The notes beneath the pieces were generated by a model, which had not been told where the DNA came from, made no database searches, and saw only the letters and a list, made by a program, of their open reading frames with translations. DNA of 64,000 bases, from positions 62,001 to 126,000 of the forward strand of contig NZ_SSWH01000003.1 in assembly GCF_004803505.1 (NCBI RefSeq), given 5' to 3'. A program made the position numbers and the translations under genes. Of the stretch, positions 1 through 8,342 are shown piece after piece. The first letter of the stretch is position 1. The number at the start of each line of letters is the position of its first letter. The DNA comes from Arthrobacter echini (GTDB lineage: Bacteria > Actinomycetota > Actinomycetes > Actinomycetales > Micrococcaceae).

Positions 1-367
1 CGTCGACGGCCGCGGCGAGCATGGCCACCTGCGCGTCCCGGTTCAGCCGCAGGGCGTAGTCCTCGCCCATCGCCGTCTCCATGCCCCCGGAGGCGTTGAG
101 CACGAGCAGATCCAGTCCCCCGAAGGTCGACACGGCGGTGTCCACGAGCGCTGCAGGACCCTCGGGCGTGGTCAGGTCGGCTCCCACGGCGACGGCCCTG
201 CCACCGGCTGCCTCGATCCCCGTGACCACCCTGGTGGCGCGCGGCGCCTTCTGCCGGTAGTTGACGACGACGGCTGCACCCTGCGCCGCGAGTTGCGCGG
301 CGACGTCGGCGCCGATGCCGCGCGAGGATCCGGTGACGATTGCCGTGGTGCCCTCGAGGGTGTCCAT
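1..367 (-). CDS. Short-chain dehydrogenase/reductase, 3' end outside window
   Basis: Reading leftwards from ATG at 367 gives 122 residues before the window edge. The N-terminus has the classical SDR NAD(P)-binding fold: the TGSSRGIG glycine motif near residues 12-19, a NYRQK segment after the second strand, a VGADLT motif (Asp binding the adenine), and LNAS in place of the usual NNAG. An AGAAGGAG ribosome binding site precedes the ATG. It lies 59 bp downstream of another SDR (fabG-like) on the same strand, so the two probably form one transcript. The catalytic Ser-Tyr-Lys region is beyond the window, so the substrate cannot be judged; an oxidoreductase of the FabG/SDR class is as far as the evidence goes. 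Confidence 0.85.
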   Translation of the reverse strand, partial: MDTLEGTTAIVTGSSRGIGADVAAQLAAQGAAVVVNYRQKAPRATRVVTGIEAAGGRAVAVGADLTTPEGPAALVDTAVSTFGGLDLLVLNASGGMETAMGEDYALRLNRDAQVAMLAAAVD

Positions 368-426
368 GCTGCTCCTTCTGGTGGGGATGACTGCTCTGTC
401 GATGCCGTGCGGGCGGACCGCCGGTG

Positions 427-1161
427 TCAGTGGCCCATGCCGAGGCCGCCGTCGACCGGGATGACCGCACCGGAGATGTAGCCCGCGGCATCGCCGGCCA
501 GCCAGGACACGACGCCGGCCACCTCGTCAGGCGACGCGAAGCGCCCGGCCGGGATGGTGGCGAGATAGCTCCTGCGCGTCTCCTCCGGCAGCGCGGCCGT
601 CATGTCGGTGTCGATGAATCCGGGAGCGACGACGTTGGCCGTGATCCCGCGGGAGCCCAGTTCGCGCGTGATGGAGCGGGCGATCCCCACGAGCCCCGCC
701 TTCGACGCGGAGTAGTTGATCTGGCCCGGCGCTCCGTAGAGCCCGGTGACACTGGAGATCAGGATGATCCGCCCGCGTCTGAGGCGGATCATGCCGCGGG
801 AGGCGCGCTTGATCACGCGGAACGCTCCGGAGAGATTGGTGTCGACGACGTCGGTGAAGTCACTCTCGCTCATCCGCAGGAGCAGGGTGTCCCGCGTCAT
901 GCCGGCGTTCGCCACGAGGACCTCCACCGGGCCGTGCTCGGCCTCGACGCGCGTGAAGGCGGCGTCGATCTGTTCCTCGCTCGTGACATCGGCCCTGACC
1001 CCGAGCATTCCGGCGGGAATCTCACCTTTGCGGTAGGTGATGGCAACCCTGTCGCCGTTGGCTACGAATACCTTTGCGATAGCAAGTCCGATACCCCGGT
1101 TCCCCCCGGTGACCAGCACGCTCCGACCGGTCGTCGTCTTGCTCTCTGCATCAGGTGCCAC
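427..1161 (-). CDS. fabG: 3-oxoacyl-ACP reductase (FabG-type SDR)
   Basis: This 244-residue protein has every landmark of FabG, the NADPH-dependent beta-ketoacyl-ACP reductase of fatty acid elongation. The cofactor motif TGGNRGIG lies at about residues 18-25, NAG at about 85-87, the catalytic Ser in LISSVTGLYG, and Tyr and Lys in YSASKAG. The C-terminus PGFIDTDMT and DGGLGMGH fit FabG. Start is GTG at 1161 with a GAGGAG ribosome binding site about 9 nt upstream. A second SDR follows on the same strand. In Actinobacteria a FabG beside another SDR is common, and mycolate-type MabA is the closest known model. Fatty acid reductase is the likeliest role, but SDRs are hard to assign by sequence alone. 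Confidence 0.88.
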   Translation of the reverse strand: MAPDAESKTTTGRSVLVTGGNRGIGLAIAKVFVANGDRVAITYRKGEIPAGMLGVRADVTSEEQIDAAFTRVEAEHGPVEVLVANAGMTRDTLLLRMSESDFTDVVDTNLSGAFRVIKRASRGMIRLRRGRIILISSVTGLYGAPGQINYSASKAGLVGIARSITRELGSRGITANVVAPGFIDTDMTAALPEETRRSYLATIPAGRFASPDEVAGVVSWLAGDAAGYISGAVIPVDGGLGMGH

Positions 1162-1321
1162 GGGGTAACTCCTCTGTCTGCGGGCCGGAAGCGGTCCGTG
1201 TCATTCTCCCGCCGAGCGGGAGGACGCGTATCGAACTGTTCCGACGATCCTAACGAAGCATCCCTCGACTTCGGGAACGGGACCCGGAGTGAGATGATGG
1301 AGGGAGCCTTCCTGGAGTGTG

Positions 1322-1753
1322 ATGAGCAAGCAAACCAAGCACAGCCCGGACGTCCACAGCATCTCCGATGCCCGGGAGTCGCACACCGACGAGATGCGAA
1401 GCCGCATGATCCGGTACTCGGTCTCCATGGGTATCCGCCTCGTCTGCTTCGTCCTCGTCTTCGTGGTCCCCTATGTCTGGCTCCAGTGGGTCATGGTCGC
1501 TGGAGCGGTCTTCCTGCCCTACTTCGCCGTCATCCTCGCCAACGGCGGGAGCGACACCAGCAGCATCCGCCACAGTGATGCGCTGCTCGATCGCGCCCCT
1601 CTCCGGGAACTCGAGGCGAAGGTCAGCGACGCCGGTACAGCCGATGAGGAAACGGTCCTCAGCGGGGAGATCATCGACGACCAGGGACCGGGGGCCCACG
1701 GCTCCCACACCACGCCTCCGACCGCCACGGGCAGGACCCGCACCGATGGCTGA
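1322..1753 (+). CDS. DUF3099 family two-helix membrane protein
   Basis: A 143-residue protein with a short cytosolic N-terminus, two adjacent membrane helices at about residues 35-53 and 55-73, and a long acidic, low-complexity C-terminal tail. This is the pattern of the actinobacterial DUF3099 family, whose function is unknown. The ATG at 1322 is preferred over the in-frame GTG at 1319 because GGAG sits about 5 nt before the ATG. It is transcribed away from fabG and overlaps the next gene by 8 nt, so it is probably made together with the small Cys/His protein and SURF1. The position beside SURF1 hints at the respiratory membrane, but nothing in the sequence shows a function. Confidence 0.75.
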   Translation: MSKQTKHSPDVHSISDARESHTDEMRSRMIRYSVSMGIRLVCFVLVFVVPYVWLQWVMVAGAVFLPYFAVILANGGSDTSSIRHSDALLDRAPLRELEAKVSDAGTADEETVLSGEIIDDQGPGAHGSHTTPPTATGRTRTDG

Positions 1754-2048
1754 CCCGTCACCGCCCGATCCCTCGACCGACCCGCGACCCGCCGCAGCGG
1801 CTGGTATGGGACTGTTCGCTCCGGTGCAGCGCGAGGACGGCCGGCCCGTCTGCTCGCGGAAGAACTGCCGTGCTCCTGCACAGTGGCAGCTGCTGTGGAA
1901 CAACCCCCGTATCCACACGCCCGAGCGCCGGAAGGCCTGGGCCTCCTGCGTCGACCACCGGGTGTGGTTCGAGGAGTACCTGATGGAACGTGGGCTCTGG
2001 AAGGAGACCCGTCCTCTCACCGCCGACCGACCGATGGAGACCCGCTAG
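1746..2048 (+). CDS. Small Cys/His protein, possible zinc binder
   Basis: A 100-residue protein starting at ATG 1746, inside the end of DUF3099. The first 30 residues are Pro/Ala rich. The rest contains CSRKNC followed about 30 residues later by CVDH, a possible Cys2-Cys-His metal site, then an aromatic stretch (VWFEEYLMERGLW). I do not recognise a characterised family. Similar short proteins are found beside SURF1 in Arthrobacter-type genomes. It runs directly into SURF1, with the TAG stop touching the SURF1 GTG, so translational coupling is likely. A link to cytochrome oxidase assembly is a guess from position only. Confidence 0.7.
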   Translation: MADPSPPDPSTDPRPAAAAGMGLFAPVQREDGRPVCSRKNCRAPAQWQLLWNNPRIHTPERRKAWASCVDHRVWFEEYLMERGLWKETRPLTADRPMETR

Positions 2049-2873
2049 GTGTACCGCTTCCTGTTCTCTGCGCGCTGGCTGGGCTGGCTCGCCCTCGTGC
2101 TGCTGATCGCCGCGGGATGCGTGGCTCTGGGTCGCTGGCAGTTCGAGCGTCGTGAGGCCGTCGTGGAGAACATCGAGCGCATCGAGGCGAACTACGACGC
2201 CGATCCGGAACAGTACGAGCCCGGCGGGCAGGTGCTGGACAGTTTCGATCCCGCGCAGGAATGGCGGCCGATCACGTTCATGGGAACCTACGACGTCGCC
2301 AACCAGGTGATCGTCCGCAACAGGCCACTGAACGGGCAGCCCGGGTACGAGGTGCTCACGCCGCTGCGGCTCGAGGACGGGACAGCCGTGATCATCGACC
2401 GCGGCTGGCTTCCCATCGGCAACGACGAGGCCGGACGACCCGATGAGATTCCTGCGCCGCCACGGGGCGAGGTGGAGGTCACGGCCCGGATCAAGCCGGG
2501 CGAACCCGCCGTGAATCGTGGCGCACCGGAAGGGCAGATCGCCTCGATAGATCTGACCTCGCTCGCCGAGCGGCTCGACTACCCGCTGCAGGATGCCGCG
2601 TACGGTCTCCTGGCCCTGGAACGGCCCGCCGCGGAACAGACCCCCATCGCCCCGCCCAAGCCCTCCGTGGACGAGGGCCCGCACCTGTCGTACGCGCTGC
2701 AGTGGTTCGCCTTCGGTGTCCTCGCGTTCATCGGCCTCGGCTACGCCGCGCGGCAGCAGCGCCGCAGCAACGCCGAGCAGGACGGCAGCGCACCTGCCGG
2801 GCCGACCCGGCGACGGCGGCCCTCCGCCGAGGAGGAAGAGGACGCCATCCTCGACGCACAGGCGAAGCGCTGA
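2049..2873 (+). CDS. SURF1-family cytochrome oxidase assembly protein
   Basis: A 274-residue SURF1-like protein. These are membrane proteins that help assemble aa3-type cytochrome c oxidase, by handling haem A in bacterial models. The architecture fits: an N-terminal helix (about residues 9-29), then the GRWQF motif typical of SURF1, a large extracytoplasmic domain containing GTYD, VRNRPLNGQPGYEV, RGWLP and a P-rich segment, and a second helix at about 214-233. The tail is charged and acidic. Start is GTG at 2049, directly after the previous stop. Haem A synthase and haem O synthase genes occur elsewhere in this window, consistent with an aa3-type oxidase. Confidence 0.88.
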   Translation: MYRFLFSARWLGWLALVLLIAAGCVALGRWQFERREAVVENIERIEANYDADPEQYEPGGQVLDSFDPAQEWRPITFMGTYDVANQVIVRNRPLNGQPGYEVLTPLRLEDGTAVIIDRGWLPIGNDEAGRPDEIPAPPRGEVEVTARIKPGEPAVNRGAPEGQIASIDLTSLAERLDYPLQDAAYGLLALERPAAEQTPIAPPKPSVDEGPHLSYALQWFAFGVLAFIGLGYAARQQRRSNAEQDGSAPAGPTRRRRPSAEEEEDAILDAQAKR

Positions 2874-2881
2874 GACTTCCG

Positions 2882-2895
2882 AGGCGGAGCCGCCT
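2882..2895. terminator. Short hairpin between convergent genes
   Basis: AGGCGG-AG-CCGCCT is a perfect inverted repeat in the 63-bp gap between the convergent SURF1 and GH10 genes. There is no T-run. It could end transcription on both strands, but a repeat this short is also possible by chance. Confidence 0.35.
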
Positions 2896-2936
2896 GCCCG
2901 GTCCACGCGCTCGAGCCCGCCGCAGCCCTCCCGGTA

Positions 2937-4634
2937 TCAGCCGCCGAGGGCTCGCCTCATGGCCTCGAGGGCAGGTGTCGGTTTCCCGTCCTCGAAGACG
3001 AAGTCATGGCCCTGCTGCAGCTCGCCGTCGTCGTCGACCCACCAGTTGTACCGGTTGTCCACCCCCCACGTCGTGTAGGAGACGCAGGCCGGGGAGCGGA
3101 AGCAGGTCGACAGCACCGCGGCGTACTGCTCGGCCTGGACCCGGGTCCCCTCCTCGTCCGTGACGTCGTTCTCCGAGATGCGCACACGCAGCCCGGCGTC
3201 GTCGAAGCGGGTGAGCGTCTCGGTGAGCGCCTCGACCGGGATCGCGTCGGTCCCGAGGTCGTAGACGTGCCCCTGGAGACCGACTCCCTCGATGTGTCCA
3301 CCCCGCGCATTAGTCTCGAGGGCGAGCTCGAGCAGGGCGTCCTGGCGGGGCCCGGGAACGTCGGCACCGTTCTCGTTGATGAACTGCGCAACATCGGGAT
3401 CGGCCTCGTGGACCGCCCGCGAGACCACGGCCGGGTAGTCCGGACCGAAGACGCGGTACCAGATGTTCTGCTGGAGACCGGTCCCCTGGTCGACGTCGAA
3501 CGGTTCGTTGACGACGTCGAGCGAGGCGAGCCGTCCCCTGAAGTGGGTGACCACCGTGGTGACGTAGTCGATGAGGGCCTCCGCGCTCTCTTCGCGCTCG
3601 GCCTCGGATCCGCTCGGGAGTTCCTGCATCCAGCTGGGCATGGCCTCCGAGAAGGCGATGGTATGCCCATGGACGGCGAGCTGCTTGCTCTCGGCGACGT
3701 CGAGCAGGGCATCGGCCTCCTCGAAGGTATACACCCCCTGCCGCGGGGACAGGAACTGCGGTTTCATCGCATTCTCCGGTGTCAGGGCTCCGAAGTTGCC
3801 CACGAACTCGCGGGCGTAGTCGAGGTCGGAGGCGAGCGGACCCAGCGCCACCGCTGCACCGATGAGGAACTCCGGCCGGGTCCGGGCGGCCAGGGCCTGC
3901 AGCCCCTCCGCCGATTGCCCGAGCTGCAGGACGGCGGGGCCGGCCGTGGTCAGCGATGCCCCATCGGGAGCGGAGGCCGTGAGGGAATCCACCGTGAAGG
4001 AGCCCTCCTCACTCGACAGCCCGAGCCAGAGCTTCCCGGATGCGAACATGTCGCCGAGCGGTCCGGACCACACCGTGTCCGGGCCGCTGGCAACCTCGAG
4101 CGTCCGCCCGTTCCGACGCACCGCCAGCGACGCCCCACCCTCGGGTATCTCCACGCGCTGTTCGTGGGCGGGCTGCGGGTCCGTGACGACCTGCTGGGCC
4201 GCGCCGTCGAACAGCGCTATCTCGAGCTCGTCCCCGCGTAGGGTGAGCCTGAGGCTCGCCGGTTCGATCCGGAACTCGTCGGCGATCACCGGCGGGCTGT
4301 CGTAGACGGTCCAGGAGGCGTCCGCCGTCACGTCGGCGAACGAGGCGGCCAGGGTGAAGTCCCCCCCGGCCACCAGATGTGTGCCGAACAGGTTGACCGG
4401 CGGGTTCGGCTGTCCTCCCCCGCCGTCCTGCTCCACGATGCTCCGGACGGTGGGCTCGACCCGCAGCACCTCGCCGTGGTTCGTCACACCCGGCATGTGC
4501 TGCCAGTGGTGGCCGACCAGGTCGATCACCGGAACCGGCTCCTCGTCGCTCGAGCTGCACCCTGCCAGGGCCAGCACCAGTCCGGACACCAGTGCCGTCA
4601 CCGCACGCCTCCGCCGCGTCGTCAGGGCTGCCAC
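2937..4634 (-). CDS. GH10-family glycoside hydrolase, exported lipoprotein, divergent
   Basis: A 565-residue secreted lipoprotein. The N-terminus has an Arg-rich stretch, a hydrophobic core and the lipobox LALAGC with Cys26. Residues 30-230 form a beta-rich accessory domain, and about 250-560 are a glycoside hydrolase family 10 barrel with acid/base Glu377 in VVNEPF and candidate nucleophile Glu488 in RISEND. GLQGH and TTWGV also fit GH10. It departs from xylanases: the usual HTLVWH active-site stretch is HGHTIAFSE at 322-330, so the -1 subsite His is replaced, and the NDYN loop reads NENG. It is the last gene of the polysaccharide operon and overlaps the deacetylase by 13 nt (GTG start). A role in trimming that operon's own polymer is as likely as xylan degradation. 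Confidence 0.85.
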   Translation of the reverse strand: MAALTTRRRRAVTALVSGLVLALAGCSSSDEEPVPVIDLVGHHWQHMPGVTNHGEVLRVEPTVRSIVEQDGGGGQPNPPVNLFGTHLVAGGDFTLAASFADVTADASWTVYDSPPVIADEFRIEPASLRLTLRGDELEIALFDGAAQQVVTDPQPAHEQRVEIPEGGASLAVRRNGRTLEVASGPDTVWSGPLGDMFASGKLWLGLSSEEGSFTVDSLTASAPDGASLTTAGPAVLQLGQSAEGLQALAARTRPEFLIGAAVALGPLASDLDYAREFVGNFGALTPENAMKPQFLSPRQGVYTFEEADALLDVAESKQLAVHGHTIAFSEAMPSWMQELPSGSEAEREESAEALIDYVTTVVTHFRGRLASLDVVNEPFDVDQGTGLQQNIWYRVFGPDYPAVVSRAVHEADPDVAQFINENGADVPGPRQDALLELALETNARGGHIEGVGLQGHVYDLGTDAIPVEALTETLTRFDDAGLRVRISENDVTDEEGTRVQAEQYAAVLSTCFRSPACVSYTTWGVDNRYNWWVDDDGELQQGHDFVFEDGKPTPALEAMRRALGG

Positions 4635-6421
4635 CAGCGGACGTCGTCCACGTAGGCGAGTATTCCTGACTCACGCGTCACGTACACCTGCAGACTCGCC
4701 CGCGCCACGTCTGTCGTGCTCGGTGAGTAGGTCAGGTCCACCGTGGCGTCCCCGACAGCGGTACTGGCGAGCTTCCACTGTCCGGAGATCCACGTGCCGT
4801 CGGCGTCGTACTCGTCGATGTACCACCCGACCTCGCCGCTACGGCGATTCCTGATGTCCAGGTACGCCGAGATGTTGTAGGTACCCGGTGTGACGTCGAC
4901 CTGCGGCGAGAGCAGGTGGGCGTCCCCTGTTCCCGTGCCCTGCAGCTTCACCGAGTTCACCGGGTTGTCCGGGGCGCCGTTGCCGCCTGCATCCGCGACC
5001 ACGCCCGTCGTGGTGTCGGATCTCCAGCCGCCGAGACCGGCATCGAACGTGCCGTTGGTCACGAGATTGGCGGGCGGAGGCGGTGGCTCCTCGCTGCCCA
5101 GTGCCAGCAACTCCACATTGTCCAGGTAGCCCCTGATGCCGGTACCCGCGACGATCACCTGGAGGCCGGCCTTCGCCACGAGCGTCGAACTCGGTGTATA
5201 GGTGAAGTTGAGCTCCTCCACCCAGCGGGAGTTCTCCCGCTTCCGGTACTGCCCCGAGATCCAGGTGCCGGCGGCGTCGTACTCGTCGACGTAGAAGGCC
5301 ACTTCGCCCGAGGTCAGCGCCGAGACGTTGAGGAAGGTCTTGTACAGATAGTTCGTGCCCGGGGAGACCGCGACCTGCGGCGAGAACAGGTGGGACGGCG
5401 TGGCACGCGACACGAACTTCACCGAGCGCGCGGGATCCGGGTAGCTGCCGTTTCCGCCGGCATCCGCCGTGATGGTCGCGGGGGCGTCGGTCCGCCAGCC
5501 TTCGGCGATGCCGGAGTTGAAGGTGGCATTCGGCATCTTGTTGGGAGTACCCGTCACGATGCCCTGGGACGCGTTGACGTTCCTGATCCGACCTTCCGCC
5601 ACCTTGGTCTGCACGTACGCGGCGAGCTCGTCCAGCTTTGCCGTGCCGTACTGGTAGTCCTCCGGGACGGTACTCGGCGACGGGACGATGTCGTGGAAGG
5701 TGAACACCACCCAGCTGTCGGTCGCGATCGCCTCGTCGACCTTCTCCTTGAGTGCCGCCACCGTGTCCGTGCCCTCCTCGACGGCCACGTTCGTAACCAG
5801 GTAGTCGCTGAAGGGCCACGGGTTCACGCCCTCGTCCCGGAAGCCACGCATCGACGTGTAGTACTTGGCCGTCGTGGCGAGGACGGTCTGGTCGTAGTCC
5901 CCGTACGGGGGAGCGAAAGCGGTCGCGGTGATCCCCTGGGCAGCGAGGGCGGCCCTGCTGTCGGCCAGCTGTGCGTCGACCTGTGCCGCCGTGAGCTTCC
6001 TGGCCTGGCAGTCGCCGCCCGCCGAGGCCAGGCACGAGTGATCGACGCTGTGCGAGCCGATCTCCCACCCGTACTGGCTGTTCAGCTGCTTGATCTGGGC
6101 CCACGTCATGTACGGGGCACTGCTATCGGCCCGGCAGGAGTTCGGCACACTCGTCATACCGACGCAATTCGTGATCACGTAGTTCGTGCCCGTCAGACCG
6201 TGCTTCTCGAGCGTCGGAGCTGCCTCCGTGAGGGAGTTGAGCTTGCCGTCGTCGAAGGTGAACGATACGAGCGCCGAGGGCGCCGGGTTGTCGACGACCG
6301 CGTGAGCCAGCGCGGGTGTCAGGAGCGCACCACCCAGCGCTGCTGACACCAGCGCGATGATCGCGAGGCGTGCGCGCCCCCGTGCCGCGCCGAGTCGGCT
6401 GCCGGTCCCAGTCCTTGACAT
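4622..6421 (-). CDS. Secreted polysaccharide deacetylase with two C-terminal beta-sandwich modules
   Basis: A 599-residue exported enzyme starting at ATG 6421. A signal peptide spans about residues 16-41. The NodB/CE4 deacetylase domain (about 50-290) shows FTFDDG (Asp57, Asp58), the metal-binding pair His124 and His128 in SHSVDHS, APPYGDYD at about 170-177, and FTFHD with the base-type His243. Two related beta-sandwich modules follow, at about 297-440 and 451-599, joined by a Pro-rich linker. Both repeat the motif DEYDAxGTWISGQ, so they arose by duplication and are probably carbohydrate-binding. Family knowledge says such enzymes remove N- or O-acetyl groups from GlcNAc polymers, peptidoglycan or xylan. 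It overlaps the GH10 gene by 13 nt and lies 70 bp after the second deacetylase. Confidence 0.87.
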   Translation of the reverse strand: MSRTGTGSRLGAARGRARLAIIALVSAALGGALLTPALAHAVVDNPAPSALVSFTFDDGKLNSLTEAAPTLEKHGLTGTNYVITNCVGMTSVPNSCRADSSAPYMTWAQIKQLNSQYGWEIGSHSVDHSCLASAGGDCQARKLTAAQVDAQLADSRAALAAQGITATAFAPPYGDYDQTVLATTAKYYTSMRGFRDEGVNPWPFSDYLVTNVAVEEGTDTVAALKEKVDEAIATDSWVVFTFHDIVPSPSTVPEDYQYGTAKLDELAAYVQTKVAEGRIRNVNASQGIVTGTPNKMPNATFNSGIAEGWRTDAPATITADAGGNGSYPDPARSVKFVSRATPSHLFSPQVAVSPGTNYLYKTFLNVSALTSGEVAFYVDEYDAAGTWISGQYRKRENSRWVEELNFTYTPSSTLVAKAGLQVIVAGTGIRGYLDNVELLALGSEEPPPPPANLVTNGTFDAGLGGWRSDTTTGVVADAGGNGAPDNPVNSVKLQGTGTGDAHLLSPQVDVTPGTYNISAYLDIRNRRSGEVGWYIDEYDADGTWISGQWKLASTAVGDATVDLTYSPSTTDVARASLQVYVTRESGILAYVDDVRWWQP

Positions 6422-6491
6422 GTGATTCTCTGTTCTCGTTGGGGTTCCCGTCGGGTGGTCGGCGACGATGGGGCGCACGGGCGATCCGCGC

Positions 6492-8342
6492 TCATGGTGT
6501 CTGCAGCAGATCGAACGCCCGGGCGACCGGCTGGACCTCGATGCCGCTGTCGTCGATGAGTTGCAACTGCTCCGCGAACACATCGCTGGTGATGGGGCTA
6601 CGGTCCGACGCTATCGTGTTCTCCTCTATACCGGTCGCATCGGGGGTGGCGATCTGGTGGTAGACGAGGATGAGCCAGCCGTTGACACGGCTCGTGGCTG
6701 CGAGGGCTTCGTTCAGCTCGGCCGTGGTGGTCTCGTCGGTCACGTAGAACACTTTCAGGTTGTGTGGCTCCAGGTTCTGCGCCGTGTTGATTCCGTCGTC
6801 CGTGCCGCGTACCAGACCGAAGTATCTGGTGGCGTACCAGTCGACCTGGGGATCGGACCGTCCGTACGGCACCGCCAGGTCATCGGTGCCCAGGCCCGCG
6901 GACGTGAGCACCTCCTTGCTCCTCCTCATCTCCTCGTCCAGCCGGTCGGCGCCGATCGAGGTCAGGTCCACGTGCTCATAGCTGTGTGAGGCGATCTCGT
7001 GCCCGGCTTCGTGCAGCTCCCGCACCTCCGCACCCGTCATGAAGTTCGGCGTCTCGAGCGAACTGGGATTGACGTACTGGGTGGATCGGAAGCCATGCTG
7101 GTCGAGCAACGGCAGGGCGCGGTCGTACACCGACTGCCAGCCGTCGTCGAAGGTGATGGAGACCATGGGCTCGTCCCAGCGGAGGGGACCGGGTGCGGTG
7201 ACGTCGACGAGGGAATAGTCGCGGACGCCGGTGGTGCCGTCACCGTGGGACACCAGGGTCACCATCACCGTCGTCGCACCGGCCGGTACCTGGAACCTGG
7301 TGCTGATCGTCGTCCACTCACCGGCGGGCTGGACCGTCGTCAGGTTGAGGAACGATCGTCCGCCGTCGGCGAGTTCGAACTCCGCCACGACGTCCACCTC
7401 GCGCTCGGACCGGTAGGTGGCCCCGAACTCGAAGGCCCGATCGACGGACACGGGCACGGGCTCGTACTGCCACTTGGCCTCACCGTCCTGATAGTCGGTG
7501 ATGCGTGTCCACAGGAAGCTGCCGTCGTCGTCGGTGCTGCGTCCGGACTCCGCTCTCAACCGGCCGGAGGCGTAGGGGGTCCAAGCATGCGGTTGGGCAG
7601 GCTCGGCACCGGTGATCTCGGCACCGGGGACCTGGGCATCCGTGAGGCGGACGTCCGTGAACCGGGGGTCGGGAATGAGATTCGGCTCGGTCGTCGCTGC
7701 CGGTGGTACCAGGACATCCTCCGCAGCCTCGAGGTAGGCTCCCTCGACCCGGAGACCGGCCTTCGACGTCAGCCTGAAGACGTACTCCACGGCGGTGGTG
7801 GTCTCCGCGCCCCGGAACGCGTCGCTGACCGTGAACGGCGCATCACCCGGCCGCTCGATGGCGCTGGGCAGTTCCTCGAGGGTCGTCCTTCCGTCGGCAT
7901 GATGCACGCGCACCAACAGCGTGAAATCCGCCGCGCTCGTGGTGAATGCCTTGAACAGATACGTCGTGTCCGGCTCCACCTCCACGCGCGGGCTCGTCAG
8001 GGTGACATCGCCCGAGCCGTAGGCCGTGACGTCGAGCTGCAGCGCCGTGTCGCTGACCTGTCCGTCGACCAGCGCCAGCGAGGCCCGGGAATCGCCGCTG
8101 TGATCGACCGTCCAGCCGCCCACGCCGTCCTCCGGCGCCGTCGGGTCACCGGACGCCGAGGTGGTGGGCTCTGCGCTCGGATCGATCGCCGGGAACAGAT
8201 TCCCGCCTGGGCGCGATTGCGCGACGCTGCCGGTCCCGTCCGTGTACAGCACCCAGCCGGCGGTGATCACCGCGACCACCACCGCGACGACGACGAGCGG
8301 GTTCAGCAGCACTCGCAGGAGAACTCCCCGTCTACGCGGCAC
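6492..8342 (-). CDS. Membrane-anchored polysaccharide deacetylase, catalytic domain at the C-terminus
   Basis: GTG at 8342 is chosen, giving 616 residues that overlap the synthase gene by 11 nt; upstream in-frame sequence is out-of-frame synthase coding. A single membrane helix (about residues 10-33) anchors the protein. Two beta-sandwich domains (about 77-208 and 221-381) precede a NodB deacetylase domain from about 393 onward. Motifs are SITFDDG (Asp398-Asp399 region), His453 and His457 in SHSYEH, VPYGRSD, and LVYHQI near the end. The domain order is the reverse of the neighbouring deacetylase. A membrane-tethered deacetylase encoded directly after a GT2 synthase resembles the PgaB/IcaB step that de-N-acetylates nascent poly-GlcNAc, but the polymer here is unknown. 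Confidence 0.85.
   Translation of the reverse strand: MPRRRGVLLRVLLNPLVVVAVVVAVITAGWVLYTDGTGSVAQSRPGGNLFPAIDPSAEPTTSASGDPTAPEDGVGGWTVDHSGDSRASLALVDGQVSDTALQLDVTAYGSGDVTLTSPRVEVEPDTTYLFKAFTTSAADFTLLVRVHHADGRTTLEELPSAIERPGDAPFTVSDAFRGAETTTAVEYVFRLTSKAGLRVEGAYLEAAEDVLVPPAATTEPNLIPDPRFTDVRLTDAQVPGAEITGAEPAQPHAWTPYASGRLRAESGRSTDDDGSFLWTRITDYQDGEAKWQYEPVPVSVDRAFEFGATYRSEREVDVVAEFELADGGRSFLNLTTVQPAGEWTTISTRFQVPAGATTVMVTLVSHGDGTTGVRDYSLVDVTAPGPLRWDEPMVSITFDDGWQSVYDRALPLLDQHGFRSTQYVNPSSLETPNFMTGAEVRELHEAGHEIASHSYEHVDLTSIGADRLDEEMRRSKEVLTSAGLGTDDLAVPYGRSDPQVDWYATRYFGLVRGTDDGINTAQNLEPHNLKVFYVTDETTTAELNEALAATSRVNGWLILVYHQIATPDATGIEENTIASDRSPITSDVFAEQLQLIDDSGIEVQPVARAFDLLQTP

Noticed and set aside
4255-4275. 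GGTTCGATCC stretch resembling a tRNA T-arm
   Set aside because: It lies inside the GH10 coding sequence and no acceptor or anticodon arms surround it. No tRNA was found in the window.
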